Below are positions 1-6,404 of a DNA stretch of 7,282 nucleotides, in pieces (within the stretch, counting starts at the first letter, position 1; every line of letters begins with the position of its first letter). Position numbers and translations under genes: made by a program. Where the stretch lies: the NCBI GenBank assembly GCA_019234745.1, contig JAFAKZ010000300.1, positions 1-7,282 of the forward strand, given 5' to 3'. Source of the stretch: Burkholderiales bacterium (GTDB lineage Bacteria; Pseudomonadota; Gammaproteobacteria; Burkholderiales; Chitinimonadaceae). The notes below the pieces were generated by a model. That model was not told where the DNA came from, ran no database searches, and saw only the letters and a list, made by a program, of their open reading frames with translations.

Positions 1-1190
1 TAGTGGTACAAGAACATGACGCGGTCGATGGGCACGAAAGGCAGCAGGTTGGCCAGGTAAGCCATGGCCAGTACCAGCTCCACGCGGTCGATATGCTGGT
101 GCTGGCGCCCCGTGAGCGCCGCCACCACGCGCGGCAGCAGGTTGATCAGCAGGTAGACGATGCCGAAGGCTGCCAACCACCAAGTCACCACATTGGGGAA
201 CAGATAGATGCGCGCGACGCGGCCGTCCGTGGCCTTGTCGTCGTTCCACACATAGATGCCGCGCCAGCCTAGGGGCCAGGTGTACCACTTGCTGCCGTAG
301 GGGTGGGTGGCCATCTGCCCGGCATACTGCGCCATGGCGTGATTGACCTCCAGGATTGCGCCCGGCAGCGACAGCGCATCCACCATCGGGTCATCTTGGT
401 GTTGATTGCCGATCAGGCGCTTCTGGAAGGCCGGGGTCATGAAGGCTTCGCCGGTGCCGGATTGGGGTAGCAACGACAGGTGAACAACGAAGCCGGTGAG
501 CTGGATGGCGAGTGGCACCGCGATCAGGACCAGCGCGGCGCCCAGGCTGCGTGCGTTCGGCTTGCGCGAGAAGTCGTACAACCAGACCACGCCCGCTGGT
601 GCGATAAAGCCCAGGCCGGTCCACTTCACCGACAGGGCCATGCCGAAACCGAGGCCGGCGGCCAGCAGCCAAGGCCATTTATGCGTGCGGCGCCATATGG
701 CGAAGGCCCACCAACCCGTCACGCCATAGGTGAGCAGCAGGATGTCGTTGAGGATAAAGCGAGACTCCACCATGAGCGCGCTATCAAACAGCACCAACCA
801 GCCGGCCACCAGTGCCCATAGGCGCTGCACGCCCATCTCGCGCGACAGGGCGTACACCAGCACGGGCAGCACGGAACCGGCCAGCGCGGGCAGCCCGCGC
901 ATCCACAGGTAGAAATTACCCGGATACGCTATGCCGTTCGCAGCGAAGGTAAAGCTCGGGTCCATGCCGCCCAGCCAGGCCATCAGGGCATAGATCAGCT
1001 TCGTCAGCGGCGGGTGGATATCGAAGTAATAGTGACCGCTGAAATACTGGGCGGAGAAGTGACCGACCAGCACCTCGTCGAACACGACTTCGCCCGGCTG
1101 GCCCAGGCGGATGAAATGCAGGACAAGCGAGACCAAGAACAGGCAAAGCACCGCTCGGCGCTGGGACAAGTAGGCGAATAGGGGCTGCAT
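1..1190 (-). CDS. GT39/PMT-family membrane glycosyltransferase (protein O-mannosyltransferase-like), 3' end missing
   Basis: This is an integral membrane glycosyltransferase that should take a sugar from a polyprenyl-phosphate donor and transfer it on the periplasmic side. The frame is open from ATG 1190 to the left edge (396 codons), so the C terminus is absent. An N-terminal membrane helix spans about residues 12-28. It is followed by the first-loop acidic pair FDE (D38, E39), the family motif DIHPPLTKL (57-65), the ESRFILND loop (142-149), a run of hydrophobic helices, and HPYGSKWYTWP (296-306). The last codons read RVMFLYH, matching the family's C-terminal FLYHY segment, so perhaps 50-100 residues are missing. 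No clear Shine-Dalgarno precedes this ATG; it was chosen because the protein begins naturally just before the first helix. Family membership is strong. The acceptor (protein, lipid or glycan) cannot be told from sequence. The gene is divergent from the cyclase. Confidence 0.9.
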   Translation of the reverse strand, partial: MQPLFAYLSQRRAVLCLFLVSLVLHFIRLGQPGEVVFDEVLVGHFSAQYFSGHYYFDIHPPLTKLIYALMAWLGGMDPSFTFAANGIAYPGNFYLWMRGLPALAGSVLPVLVYALSREMGVQRLWALVAGWLVLFDSALMVESRFILNDILLLTYGVTGWWAFAIWRRTHKWPWLLAAGLGFGMALSVKWTGLGFIAPAGVVWLYDFSRKPNARSLGAALVLIAVPLAIQLTGFVVHLSLLPQSGTGEAFMTPAFQKRLIGNQHQDDPMVDALSLPGAILEVNHAMAQYAGQMATHPYGSKWYTWPLGWRGIYVWNDDKATDGRVARIYLFPNVVTWWLAAFGIVYLLINLLPRVVAALTGRQHQHIDRVELVLAMAYLANLLPFVPIDRVMFLYH

Positions 1191-1239
1191 ATCAGTGTTC
1201 TTAGGGGTGGCGGACGCGGGAGCCGGAATTAGGCTGGGA

Positions 1240-1268
1240 AGGATAGCAGATGCGCATATGGGAAAACC
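1240..1268 (-). promoter_or_regulatory. Weak candidate promoter for the glycosyltransferase
   Basis: On the minus strand an extended -10-like element TGCTATCCT (hexamer TATCCT at 1245-1240) lies 17 bases after a poor -35-like GGTTTT (about 1268-1263). It would give a leader of about 40 bases before ATG 1190. Only four of six -10 positions match the consensus, so this is a suggestion. The rest of the 167-base divergent region shows no convincing operator, and no clear promoter for the cyclase. Confidence 0.22.
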
Positions 1269-1357
1269 CGCGTTCGCGCATAGATCGATACGCCCATCGA
1301 CATCGCCGCAACAGGTAGCGGCAGTCCCATGCCGATACCAGGGGTTTCACAAGTAAG

Positions 1358-3262
1358 ATGCAGGGAACCTCCGCACGCGCCCAATTTCGAACGTCAATGA
1401 CCTCCGTTGCCGCCCCCTCTGCCCGCCACCCGGTGCGCCACCCCATCTGGGCCAAGGTCACGGGCATCACCGTGGTGCTCTTGCTGCTTATGGGCTTCGT
1501 CACCTACAGCTCCAGCGCCAACCTCAAGCGCCTAAGCCGCGAACTGGCTCTGCTGTCGCACTACGACATCCCGCTCGACCAGGCGGTGAGCGACGTGCGC
1601 TACGACAACCTGGTACAGATGCTGCTGTTCGAGCGCATCGTCGCCCTCGATCCCACGCACGACCTCACGCCCGCGCAGCAGGCGGGCGACGCCGCGGCAG
1701 CCAAGCTGAAATCCTGCGACCGCGCAGAAGTGGCCGCAGCCAGTAAGGCTTTGCGCGAGCGATTCACGGACGAGGCGGAGTCCTATATCGCCATGTACGC
1801 CGTGCAGGGTCACTGTGCCGACATGCGCCTGGCCGTGTCGCAGCGCCTGGTAGACCAGGCCCTCGCAGCGCCCAATGTGGCGAACGATATCGACCTGGTA
1901 CGCAAGTTCACGCGACTGCAGACGCAGCTGGCCGCCCTGCCCCAGGCCAGGGCCAATCTGCTGGAAGTGACGTCGACCTACCTGGGCGCTGTGCAGCGAG
2001 GCGAGGCGAAGTCAGTCAGTGTGCTGAAGGCCCAGCTCGACGCCAACCGCCGCCTGGTGGGGCTGCAGGCCGCCGACATTTCGCATGCCCTGCATGAGTA
2101 CACGCAAGGCGCGGCGGCCGAGGCCGACCAGCTGGAGCAGAACGCCTTCTGGCTGAATTGGGGCATTACGGCTGGCGCCGCGCTACTAGGTTTCCTGTTG
2201 GCCAGCGCGCTGACGCGCAACTTGGTGCGGCCGGTGCGCGAGCTGTTGAGCGGCGCCCAGGCCATCGAGAGCGGCGACCTGAATATCCGCGTGCACGTGA
2301 AGTCGGCCGACGAAATCGCGCTGCTGGCGCATTCCTTCAACTATATGGTGGCGGGCCTGAAGGAAAAGGAGTCGATCAAGGAAACCTTCGGCAAATACGT
2401 CGACCCCCGCATCGTCGCCACCGTGCTGGATAGCAGCTCGCTGGCGCAGCAGGGCGAAAAGCGCGTCATGACGGTGTTCTTCTCCGATATCGAGGGCTTT
2501 ACCAGCCTATGCGAGCAGATCACGCCGGAAAACGTGGTGCGCCTGCTCAACCACTATTTCACGACGATGTCGGAACCGATCGCAGAACAGCGCGGCATCA
2601 TCGACAAGTATATCGGCGATGCCATCATGGCCTTCTGGGGTCCCCCCTTCACGACCGAGCGCGACCACGCCGTGCTGGCCTGCAAGGCGGCGCTCGAGCA
2701 GGTCGAGCGGCTCGACGCCTTCCGCCAGACGCTGCCCGACATCACGGGCCTGCGCCGCGGTCTGCCGCACTTCAATATGCGCATGGGCATCTGCACGGGC
2801 GACGTGACGGTGGGCACCATCGGCTCCAGCAACACGAAGAACTATACGGTGATCGGCGATACGGTAAACCTCGCCGCGCGGCTGGAGGCGGCCAACAAAT
2901 ACTACGGCACGCGACTCATCATCAGCGATGCAACGTACGCGCTGGCACAGGACGCCTTGGAAGTGCGCATGCTCGACCGCGTACGCGTGATGGGCAAGTC
3001 CGAACCGGTGCAAATCTATGAACTGCTGGGCCTCGCCGGCCAGGTAAGCGAAACGCGCCTGGCGCTGCGCACCACCTTCGAGCGCGGCCTAGCCGCCTAT
3101 CGACGACGCGAATGGGATGCGGCGCGCGGCGAGTTCGAAGCCTGCCTGCAGCTGGAACCGGAAGATGGCCCTGCCAAGGTGTTCATCGCACGGCTTGACC
3201 GCTTCGCCGTGCAAGCGCCGGCCGATGGCTGGGATGGGATTTGGAACTTGGAAGCGAAGTAG
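1358..3262 (+). CDS. Membrane-bound class III adenylate cyclase with sensor region, HAMP and TPR-like tail
   Basis: This enzyme makes cAMP from ATP in the cytoplasm, probably under control of an extracytoplasmic input. In order it has a membrane helix (about 33-51), a mostly helical extracytoplasmic region (about 54-262), a second helix (about 264-285), and a HAMP linker (about 286-340). The conserved ETFGKYVDPRIV connector and the catalytic domain (about 365-550) follow, then a TPR-like tail (about 565-625) ending in a WDGIWNLEAK motif. Catalytic residues are complete: metal ligands D377 (FSDIEGFT) and D421 (DKYIGDAI), and transition-state residues N504 and R508 (VNLAARLE). The base-selecting pair K417/T497 fits ATP rather than GTP. 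Neither ATG 1358 nor the alternative ATG 1397 (residue 14) has a good Shine-Dalgarno; both lie ahead of the first helix. The sensor region (about 210 residues) resembles a four-helix-bundle type, but I cannot name its ligand. Confidence 0.94.
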   Translation: MQGTSARAQFRTSMTSVAAPSARHPVRHPIWAKVTGITVVLLLLMGFVTYSSSANLKRLSRELALLSHYDIPLDQAVSDVRYDNLVQMLLFERIVALDPTHDLTPAQQAGDAAAAKLKSCDRAEVAAASKALRERFTDEAESYIAMYAVQGHCADMRLAVSQRLVDQALAAPNVANDIDLVRKFTRLQTQLAALPQARANLLEVTSTYLGAVQRGEAKSVSVLKAQLDANRRLVGLQAADISHALHEYTQGAAAEADQLEQNAFWLNWGITAGAALLGFLLASALTRNLVRPVRELLSGAQAIESGDLNIRVHVKSADEIALLAHSFNYMVAGLKEKESIKETFGKYVDPRIVATVLDSSSLAQQGEKRVMTVFFSDIEGFTSLCEQITPENVVRLLNHYFTTMSEPIAEQRGIIDKYIGDAIMAFWGPPFTTERDHAVLACKAALEQVERLDAFRQTLPDITGLRRGLPHFNMRMGICTGDVTVGTIGSSNTKNYTVIGDTVNLAARLEAANKYYGTRLIISDATYALAQDALEVRMLDRVRVMGKSEPVQIYELLGLAGQVSETRLALRTTFERGLAAYRRREWDAARGEFEACLQLEPEDGPAKVFIARLDRFAVQAPADGWDGIWNLEAK

Positions 3263-3268
3263 TTGCCG

Positions 3269-3290
3269 GCCTACGCCGCTGGCGCTAGGC
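3269..3290. terminator. Possible bidirectional hairpin between convergent genes
   Basis: GCCTACGCC (3269-3277) can pair with GGCG and TAGGC (3281-3284, 3286-3290), giving nine pairs with a GCT loop and one bulged C. It lies where the cyclase (stop at 3262) and the transporter (stop at 3285) converge with only 22 bases between them, overlapping the last codons of the transporter. No T-run follows on either strand, so intrinsic termination is uncertain. Confidence 0.3.
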
Positions 3291-4211
3291 GTAAGCTTTC
3301 TCGGGTACGGGCCGCGGCTGCGGTCGCGGCAGCGTCGCCCAAAGCGAGGCTGCAACGATCAGCGCGCCCCCCACCCAGGCCAGCACGCCCAGGTGTTCGC
3401 CCAGCCAGAGCGAGGCAAACAGGGCGCCGAAAACGGGCTCCGAGCCCATCAGTAGCGACACGCGCGTGGGGCTGCTGCGGCTGACCGCATAGTTCTGCGC
3501 GAAGAAGGCGAAGATGGTGCAGAACAGCACCATATAGACCGTGCCGAGCCAGAACGCGGGTTGGTTGGACAGGTGCTGTAGCGCGTCACCGCCCACGATC
3601 AATGCCAAGACCAGGCTGCCAATGCCCACGACGCCCGACTGAATGGCGGTGAGCGTCAGTGCGGGAATGGCCTTGCCGTGCGTGAGGCGCTTGGTGAAGC
3701 AGACCATGAGCGCGCGCAGGACAGCCGCCAGCAGCATCAGGCCATCGCCCAGCGTGACGTCGCCACGCAGGCCGGAAGTGAGCAGGTAGGCGCCAAGCAG
3801 CGATACGAAGGTCAGCGCGAAGGCCGAGGTGTCGGGCCGCTGGCGCAGCACGGCCCATTCGGCAAAGGGTGTAAACACCACGCACAGGCTGATCAGAAAG
3901 GCGGCATTGGCAGCCCGCGTGTGCGCCACGCCATAGGTCTCGCACAGGAAGATGGCGAGCAGGATGCCGCCCAAGGGCAGGCCTGCACGCAGTGCGGCAA
4001 GCCCTTCCGGCTTCAGCACATTGCGTAGTGTCGGCGCCAGGATCAGCAGCGTAAGGCAGAAGCGCACGGCGAGAAAACCCAGCACGGGGTAATAGGCCAG
4101 CGCCTGCTTGGCCACGCCGTAGCTCGTCCCCCACACCACGGCCACCAGCAGCAGCATCAGGTCGGCGATCCACAGCGGCGGGGTGGCGGTGCGTGGCTTC
4201 ATCTCGGTCAT
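3285..4211 (-). CDS. EamA/DMT-family transporter, probable metabolite exporter
   Basis: This is an inner-membrane carrier of the drug/metabolite transporter superfamily (RhtA/YdcZ-like EamA proteins), whose characterised members often export amino acids and related metabolites. From ATG 4211 it is 308 residues with about ten hydrophobic helices in two EamA repeats (about 16-145 and 153-293). The first repeat opens with LLLVAVVWGTSYGVAKQAL; the second carries the typical GSEPVFGALFASLWLGE (256-272). ATG 4211 gives a short hydrophilic N terminus before the first helix. An in-frame ATG at 4259 would add 16 residues encoded across a hairpin and lacks a ribosome site. A GGACG about nine bases before ATG 4211 is only a weak one. 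The gene lies 71 bases after the dioxygenase stop in the same direction, so it is probably co-transcribed and exports the pathway product. The substrate is inferred from context only. Confidence 0.93.
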   Translation of the reverse strand: MTEMKPRTATPPLWIADLMLLLVAVVWGTSYGVAKQALAYYPVLGFLAVRFCLTLLILAPTLRNVLKPEGLAALRAGLPLGGILLAIFLCETYGVAHTRAANAAFLISLCVVFTPFAEWAVLRQRPDTSAFALTFVSLLGAYLLTSGLRGDVTLGDGLMLLAAVLRALMVCFTKRLTHGKAIPALTLTAIQSGVVGIGSLVLALIVGGDALQHLSNQPAFWLGTVYMVLFCTIFAFFAQNYAVSRSSPTRVSLLMGSEPVFGALFASLWLGEHLGVLAWVGGALIVAASLWATLPRPQPRPVPEKAYA

Positions 4212-4225
4212 GGCGTTTCGTCCGC

Positions 4226-4265
4226 TTGCAAAGTCCCCTGCCCTGTCGCCGGGCGACATTGCAAA
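4226..4265 (-). repeat. Intercistronic hairpin flanked by TTGCAAA direct repeats
   Basis: TGTCGC (4244-4249) and GCGACA (4253-4258) form a perfect six-base stem with a CGG loop. TTGCAAA occurs at 4226-4232 and again at 4259-4265, exactly 33 bases apart on either side of the hairpin. The element sits in the 71-base gap between the dioxygenase and the transporter. There is no T-run after the stem on the minus strand, so it looks more like an RNA-processing, stability or attenuation element than a terminator. The repeats could be chance. Confidence 0.35.
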
Positions 4266-4282
4266 ACGGGGGGATAGAGGGG

Positions 4283-5032
4283 TCAGATCCGCGTGTAAGC
4301 GATCACCAGCACGTCGCGGTAGGCAATCTGGTTGGCGATCACCCGCTCGATCGGCGTCACCTGGTGCAGGGTGGCCGCGTCGTCCGCCACCAAGAGGTCC
4401 AGGGGCGTATCGAGCGTGTGCGCGAACATCAGCTCGCCGGTCGTGTCCGTCACCTCGCTGCGGCCGCCGAATACGTTTTGGCGCCGTATGAACAGTGTGA
4501 CGATGAAGTCAACGCCGTCACGGTGCAAGCCCTCCGGCGTGGGCTTGCCCGGCGCGTCGTGCTCGGCGTAGATGCGGTAGGGGTGGACGCGGATATTCCA
4601 AGGGCCGCCACGCGACTGCGTGATGTCGAACACCTGGCCGAGCGAGCGCAGCAGCCCTTCGAACAAGGGTAGACCGACGAAGCCCGGCTCCAGTGGCTCG
4701 AAATGGCGCGGCACGCCACCGTTGAGGTGGTTGATATAGAGCGGCTGCTCGTAGGGCGCGTGCGGCAACACGTGCAACGGCCCTTCCGGGTGATGCAACT
4801 CGAACTGGCCGTAGCGCCGGAAGCGATAGGCGCCGCCGTCCTGCATATGGCGGTCTTGCGCCAGCCTATCCCAGTAGCCGGCAAAGGCCCGCACCAGGCT
4901 GTCGCTGATGCCACTTGCTTGTTGCAGTGCCGCGCCCGGCACATAGCAGTAGCGGTTGGCCTGCAGCTCGTGCGCAATGCGGAGGCCTACGGTGGCCGAC
5001 AGGCCAACGCGCTCGGGGCTAAGCGTTTCCAT
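4283..5032 (-). CDS. Fe(II)/2-oxoglutarate dioxygenase, amino-acid hydroxylase type (PF10014, IDO-like)
   Basis: This is a soluble non-haem iron dioxygenase that should hydroxylate a small amino acid or amino-acid derivative, using O2 and 2-oxoglutarate and releasing succinate and CO2. At 249 residues it has the size of the L-isoleucine dioxygenase family (PF10014). The iron facial triad is visible: H170 and D172 in GLHRDGVDF, and H223 in TLHQVTPIE. R239 in RDVLVIAYTR is the likely 2-oxoglutarate carboxylate ligand. Family-typical stretches include the YRFRRYGQF region (69-77), the NGGVPRHFEPLEP region (104-116) and NIRVHPYRI (146-154). ATG 5032 lies 14 bases inside the end of the ArgG-like gene and has an AAGGAAGG ribosome site just upstream, which fixes the start and implies translational coupling. 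Known members act on free Ile, Leu, Met and similar amino acids; here the natural substrate may be the product of the upstream ligase. That is inference. Confidence 0.9.
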   Translation of the reverse strand: METLSPERVGLSATVGLRIAHELQANRYCYVPGAALQQASGISDSLVRAFAGYWDRLAQDRHMQDGGAYRFRRYGQFELHHPEGPLHVLPHAPYEQPLYINHLNGGVPRHFEPLEPGFVGLPLFEGLLRSLGQVFDITQSRGGPWNIRVHPYRIYAEHDAPGKPTPEGLHRDGVDFIVTLFIRRQNVFGGRSEVTDTTGELMFAHTLDTPLDLLVADDAATLHQVTPIERVIANQIAYRDVLVIAYTRI

Positions 5033-6272
5033 AGATGCCTTCCTTACCGCGGGCGGACTGCGCGCTGGGGAGGTCGGCGCCCGCCACGATCTGCAATTGG
5101 CGACTGCCGCGAGCCTGAGCCACCTGCTTCTCCCAGCTATCGCGGTCAGTCAGGTAGCGCGGCTGATCGGCGCGGATGGCGCAAACGTCGGCCGCACCAT
5201 CGCGCAACTTGTAGCTGATGGTCCCGCCCACATGGCGCGCCGTCTCGGCGATAAAGCAATCGGCTGCCGCGCGCATGCGGCCGAACCAGCGTCCTTCGAT
5301 GGCCTCGCGCACCCACAGCTGCTCCATGCCCAGCTTTTCGCGCAGCAGCTCAGCGTCGAGCGTCGCTGTTTCCAGATGGCGGTAGGCGTCCATCAGGATG
5401 GCGGCAGCAGGCGCCTCGCGCACCTCCAGTACCTTCTCGCCGCCCTCCAGGTGTTCTAGCCCGCTGTAGCGCCCAATGCCGTAGGCGCCCGCCAAGGCGT
5501 TGAGACGGGCGATCAGATCCACAGGCGACAGGTGTACGCCATCGATCGACACCGGTACGCCCCCTGAAAAAGTAATGGACAGATCCGGGCTCACGCCACG
5601 ACGGTCGCGCGGAGCCGTCCATTCGAACAGGGATTCGGGGACCCAGAACGCTTCCGGGTTGTCGAGCGAGCCAGACTCGAATTCGCGGCACCACAGGTTG
5701 GCGTCACCGCTGATGCCGCGCGCCTGGAAGCGACCCAGGCCGATCCGGCTCAGTTCCGCTATCTTCTCTTCGCGCGAGATAGCGGAGTATTCGTAAGGGC
5801 TGCCGAAGAATCCACCATAGCCCAGCTGCCAGATGGCACCGTTGAGCCTACGCAGGCTGTTCTGCGACTGGTTGGCCGTATGGATGATGGCGTCGCAGCC
5901 GAGCTGGCGCGCAATCTCGATGGCGTAGCGCGCAATGATGGGCCGCGACAGCGAAGAACTGATGGGATAGATGCCCATATAGCGGGCATTGGCGCGGATG
6001 GCCGGCAAGACGGCATCCTGCGCGAAGGCCTGGCGCCCGTCGATCACCAGCAGATTGGCACCGAAGCGGCTGGCAATCTGGGCAAGATCGGCGCGATTGA
6101 CGCCATCCCCCAGGTCAACCGTCAGCGCGGTGACCTGGCAGGTGTGGTCGGCCAGACATTTCAGCACATAGGTGCTGTCCAGTCCGCCGCTGAACAAGGT
6201 CAGTACCTGCTTGCAATGATTCGCAACCAGACGCAGATCGTCCAGGCTGCGGATGACTCGCAAGGGGAGCAT
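5019..6272 (-). CDS. Divergent argininosuccinate synthase-like ATP-dependent ligase
   Basis: This is a cytoplasmic PP-loop ligase of the ArgG family. Such enzymes adenylate a ureido or similar oxygen with ATP and then join an amine, as in citrulline plus aspartate. The fold is clear over all 417 residues: ATP loop SGGLDST (28-34), IYPISSSLSRP (101-111), GDANLW (189-194), FSGGVPVSIDG (235-245), AGAYGIGRYSGLE (261-273), then a conserved C-terminal half. It departs from canonical ArgG at functional sites: the GKGNDQVRFE loop is replaced by NQSQNSLRRLN (134-144), and the KSRGIYE segment by KVLEVRE (280-286). Those changes argue against the housekeeping arginine role and for another amine or acceptor. 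ATG 6272 has a strong AGGAGG six bases upstream. It is the first gene of the operon and overlaps the dioxygenase. I call it ArgG-like rather than argG. Confidence 0.92.
   Translation of the reverse strand: MLPLRVIRSLDDLRLVANHCKQVLTLFSGGLDSTYVLKCLADHTCQVTALTVDLGDGVNRADLAQIASRFGANLLVIDGRQAFAQDAVLPAIRANARYMGIYPISSSLSRPIIARYAIEIARQLGCDAIIHTANQSQNSLRRLNGAIWQLGYGGFFGSPYEYSAISREEKIAELSRIGLGRFQARGISGDANLWCREFESGSLDNPEAFWVPESLFEWTAPRDRRGVSPDLSITFSGGVPVSIDGVHLSPVDLIARLNALAGAYGIGRYSGLEHLEGGEKVLEVREAPAAAILMDAYRHLETATLDAELLREKLGMEQLWVREAIEGRWFGRMRAAADCFIAETARHVGGTISYKLRDGAADVCAIRADQPRYLTDRDSWEKQVAQARGSRQLQIVAGADLPSAQSARGKEGIYGNA
5038..5045 (-). promoter_or_regulatory. Ribosome-binding site of the dioxygenase, inside the ArgG-like gene
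   Basis: AAGGAAGG on the minus strand lies five bases before ATG 5032 and within the last codons of the ArgG-like gene. It decides the dioxygenase start and shows that ribosomes finishing the first gene end essentially on the second start. Confidence 0.75.
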
Positions 6273-6278
6273 CGTTTT

Positions 6279-6284
6279 CCTCCT
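6279..6284 (-). promoter_or_regulatory. Strong Shine-Dalgarno of the ArgG-like gene
   Basis: A perfect AGGAGG on the minus strand lies six bases before ATG 6272 and is preceded by an A-rich stretch (AGAAAAAATAGAG). It is the best ribosome site in the window and suggests efficient translation of the operon's first gene. Confidence 0.85.
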
Positions 6285-6298
6285 GCTCTATTTTTTCT

Positions 6299-6338
6299 GC
6301 GGTCTCTTGGGTACTTAGTCAGAGGCTGCCTAGACCGC
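6299..6338 (-). repeat. Inverted repeat GCGGTCT/AGACCGC at the operon leader
   Basis: GCGGTCT (6299-6305) and AGACCGC (6332-6338) are perfect seven-base complements separated by 26 bases. If the operon promoter is the GATAAT at 6351-6346, transcription would begin at about 6339. The repeat would then fold at the very 5' end of the mRNA, followed by the unpaired A-rich ribosome site. It could instead be a protein-binding dyad. No T-run follows it on the minus strand, so it is not a terminator. Confidence 0.4.
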
Positions 6339-6344
6339 GAACAA

Positions 6345-6376
6345 GATTATCGGCGCTCGGCATCTCTGCGATAATC
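6345..6376. promoter_or_regulatory. Symmetric divergent promoter/operator candidate (GATTATCG-N16-CGATAATC)
   Basis: A perfect eight-base inverted repeat (6345-6352 and 6369-6376) sits between the divergent ArgG-like operon and the LysR gene. Because of the symmetry, each strand reads TTATCG, 17 bases, then GATAAT: a weak -35 (three of six) and a good -10 (five of six) at ideal spacing. The plus-strand -10 is 6370-6375, about 30 bases before the LysR start. The minus-strand -10 is 6351-6346, about 75 bases before the ArgG-like start. The position and dyad also suit binding of the adjacent LysR regulator. Promoter activity and LysR binding are inferences; the repeat itself is seen directly. 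Confidence 0.5.
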
Positions 6377-6404
6377 ACCTCAAACGACACAATACTTTTG
6401 CGCC

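Noticed and set aside
2507..3021. Long open frames of about 170 codons on both strands inside the cyclase gene
   Set aside because: Both lie over the conserved catalytic domain of the cyclase and have low-complexity Arg/His/Ala-rich translations, as expected of out-of-frame shadows.
5019..5032. The 14-base overlap as a frameshift or sequencing error joining two genes
   Set aside because: Both products are full length for their families, and the second has its own ribosome site, so the overlap is ordinary translational coupling.
4193..5218. Plus-strand open frames of 159 and 171 codons opposite the transporter start, the dioxygenase and the ArgG-like end
   Set aside because: They are antisense to well-supported genes with catalytic motifs and show no recognisable domain.
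5019..6272. Calling this gene the housekeeping argG
   Set aside because: The loop that binds aspartate and citrulline in ArgG is replaced, and the gene sits with a dioxygenase and an exporter rather than arginine genes.
6287..6297. T-run (TATTTTTTCT) on the plus strand as a terminator tail
   Set aside because: No hairpin precedes it on the plus strand. On the minus strand it is the A-rich leader just ahead of the AGGAGG of the ArgG-like gene.
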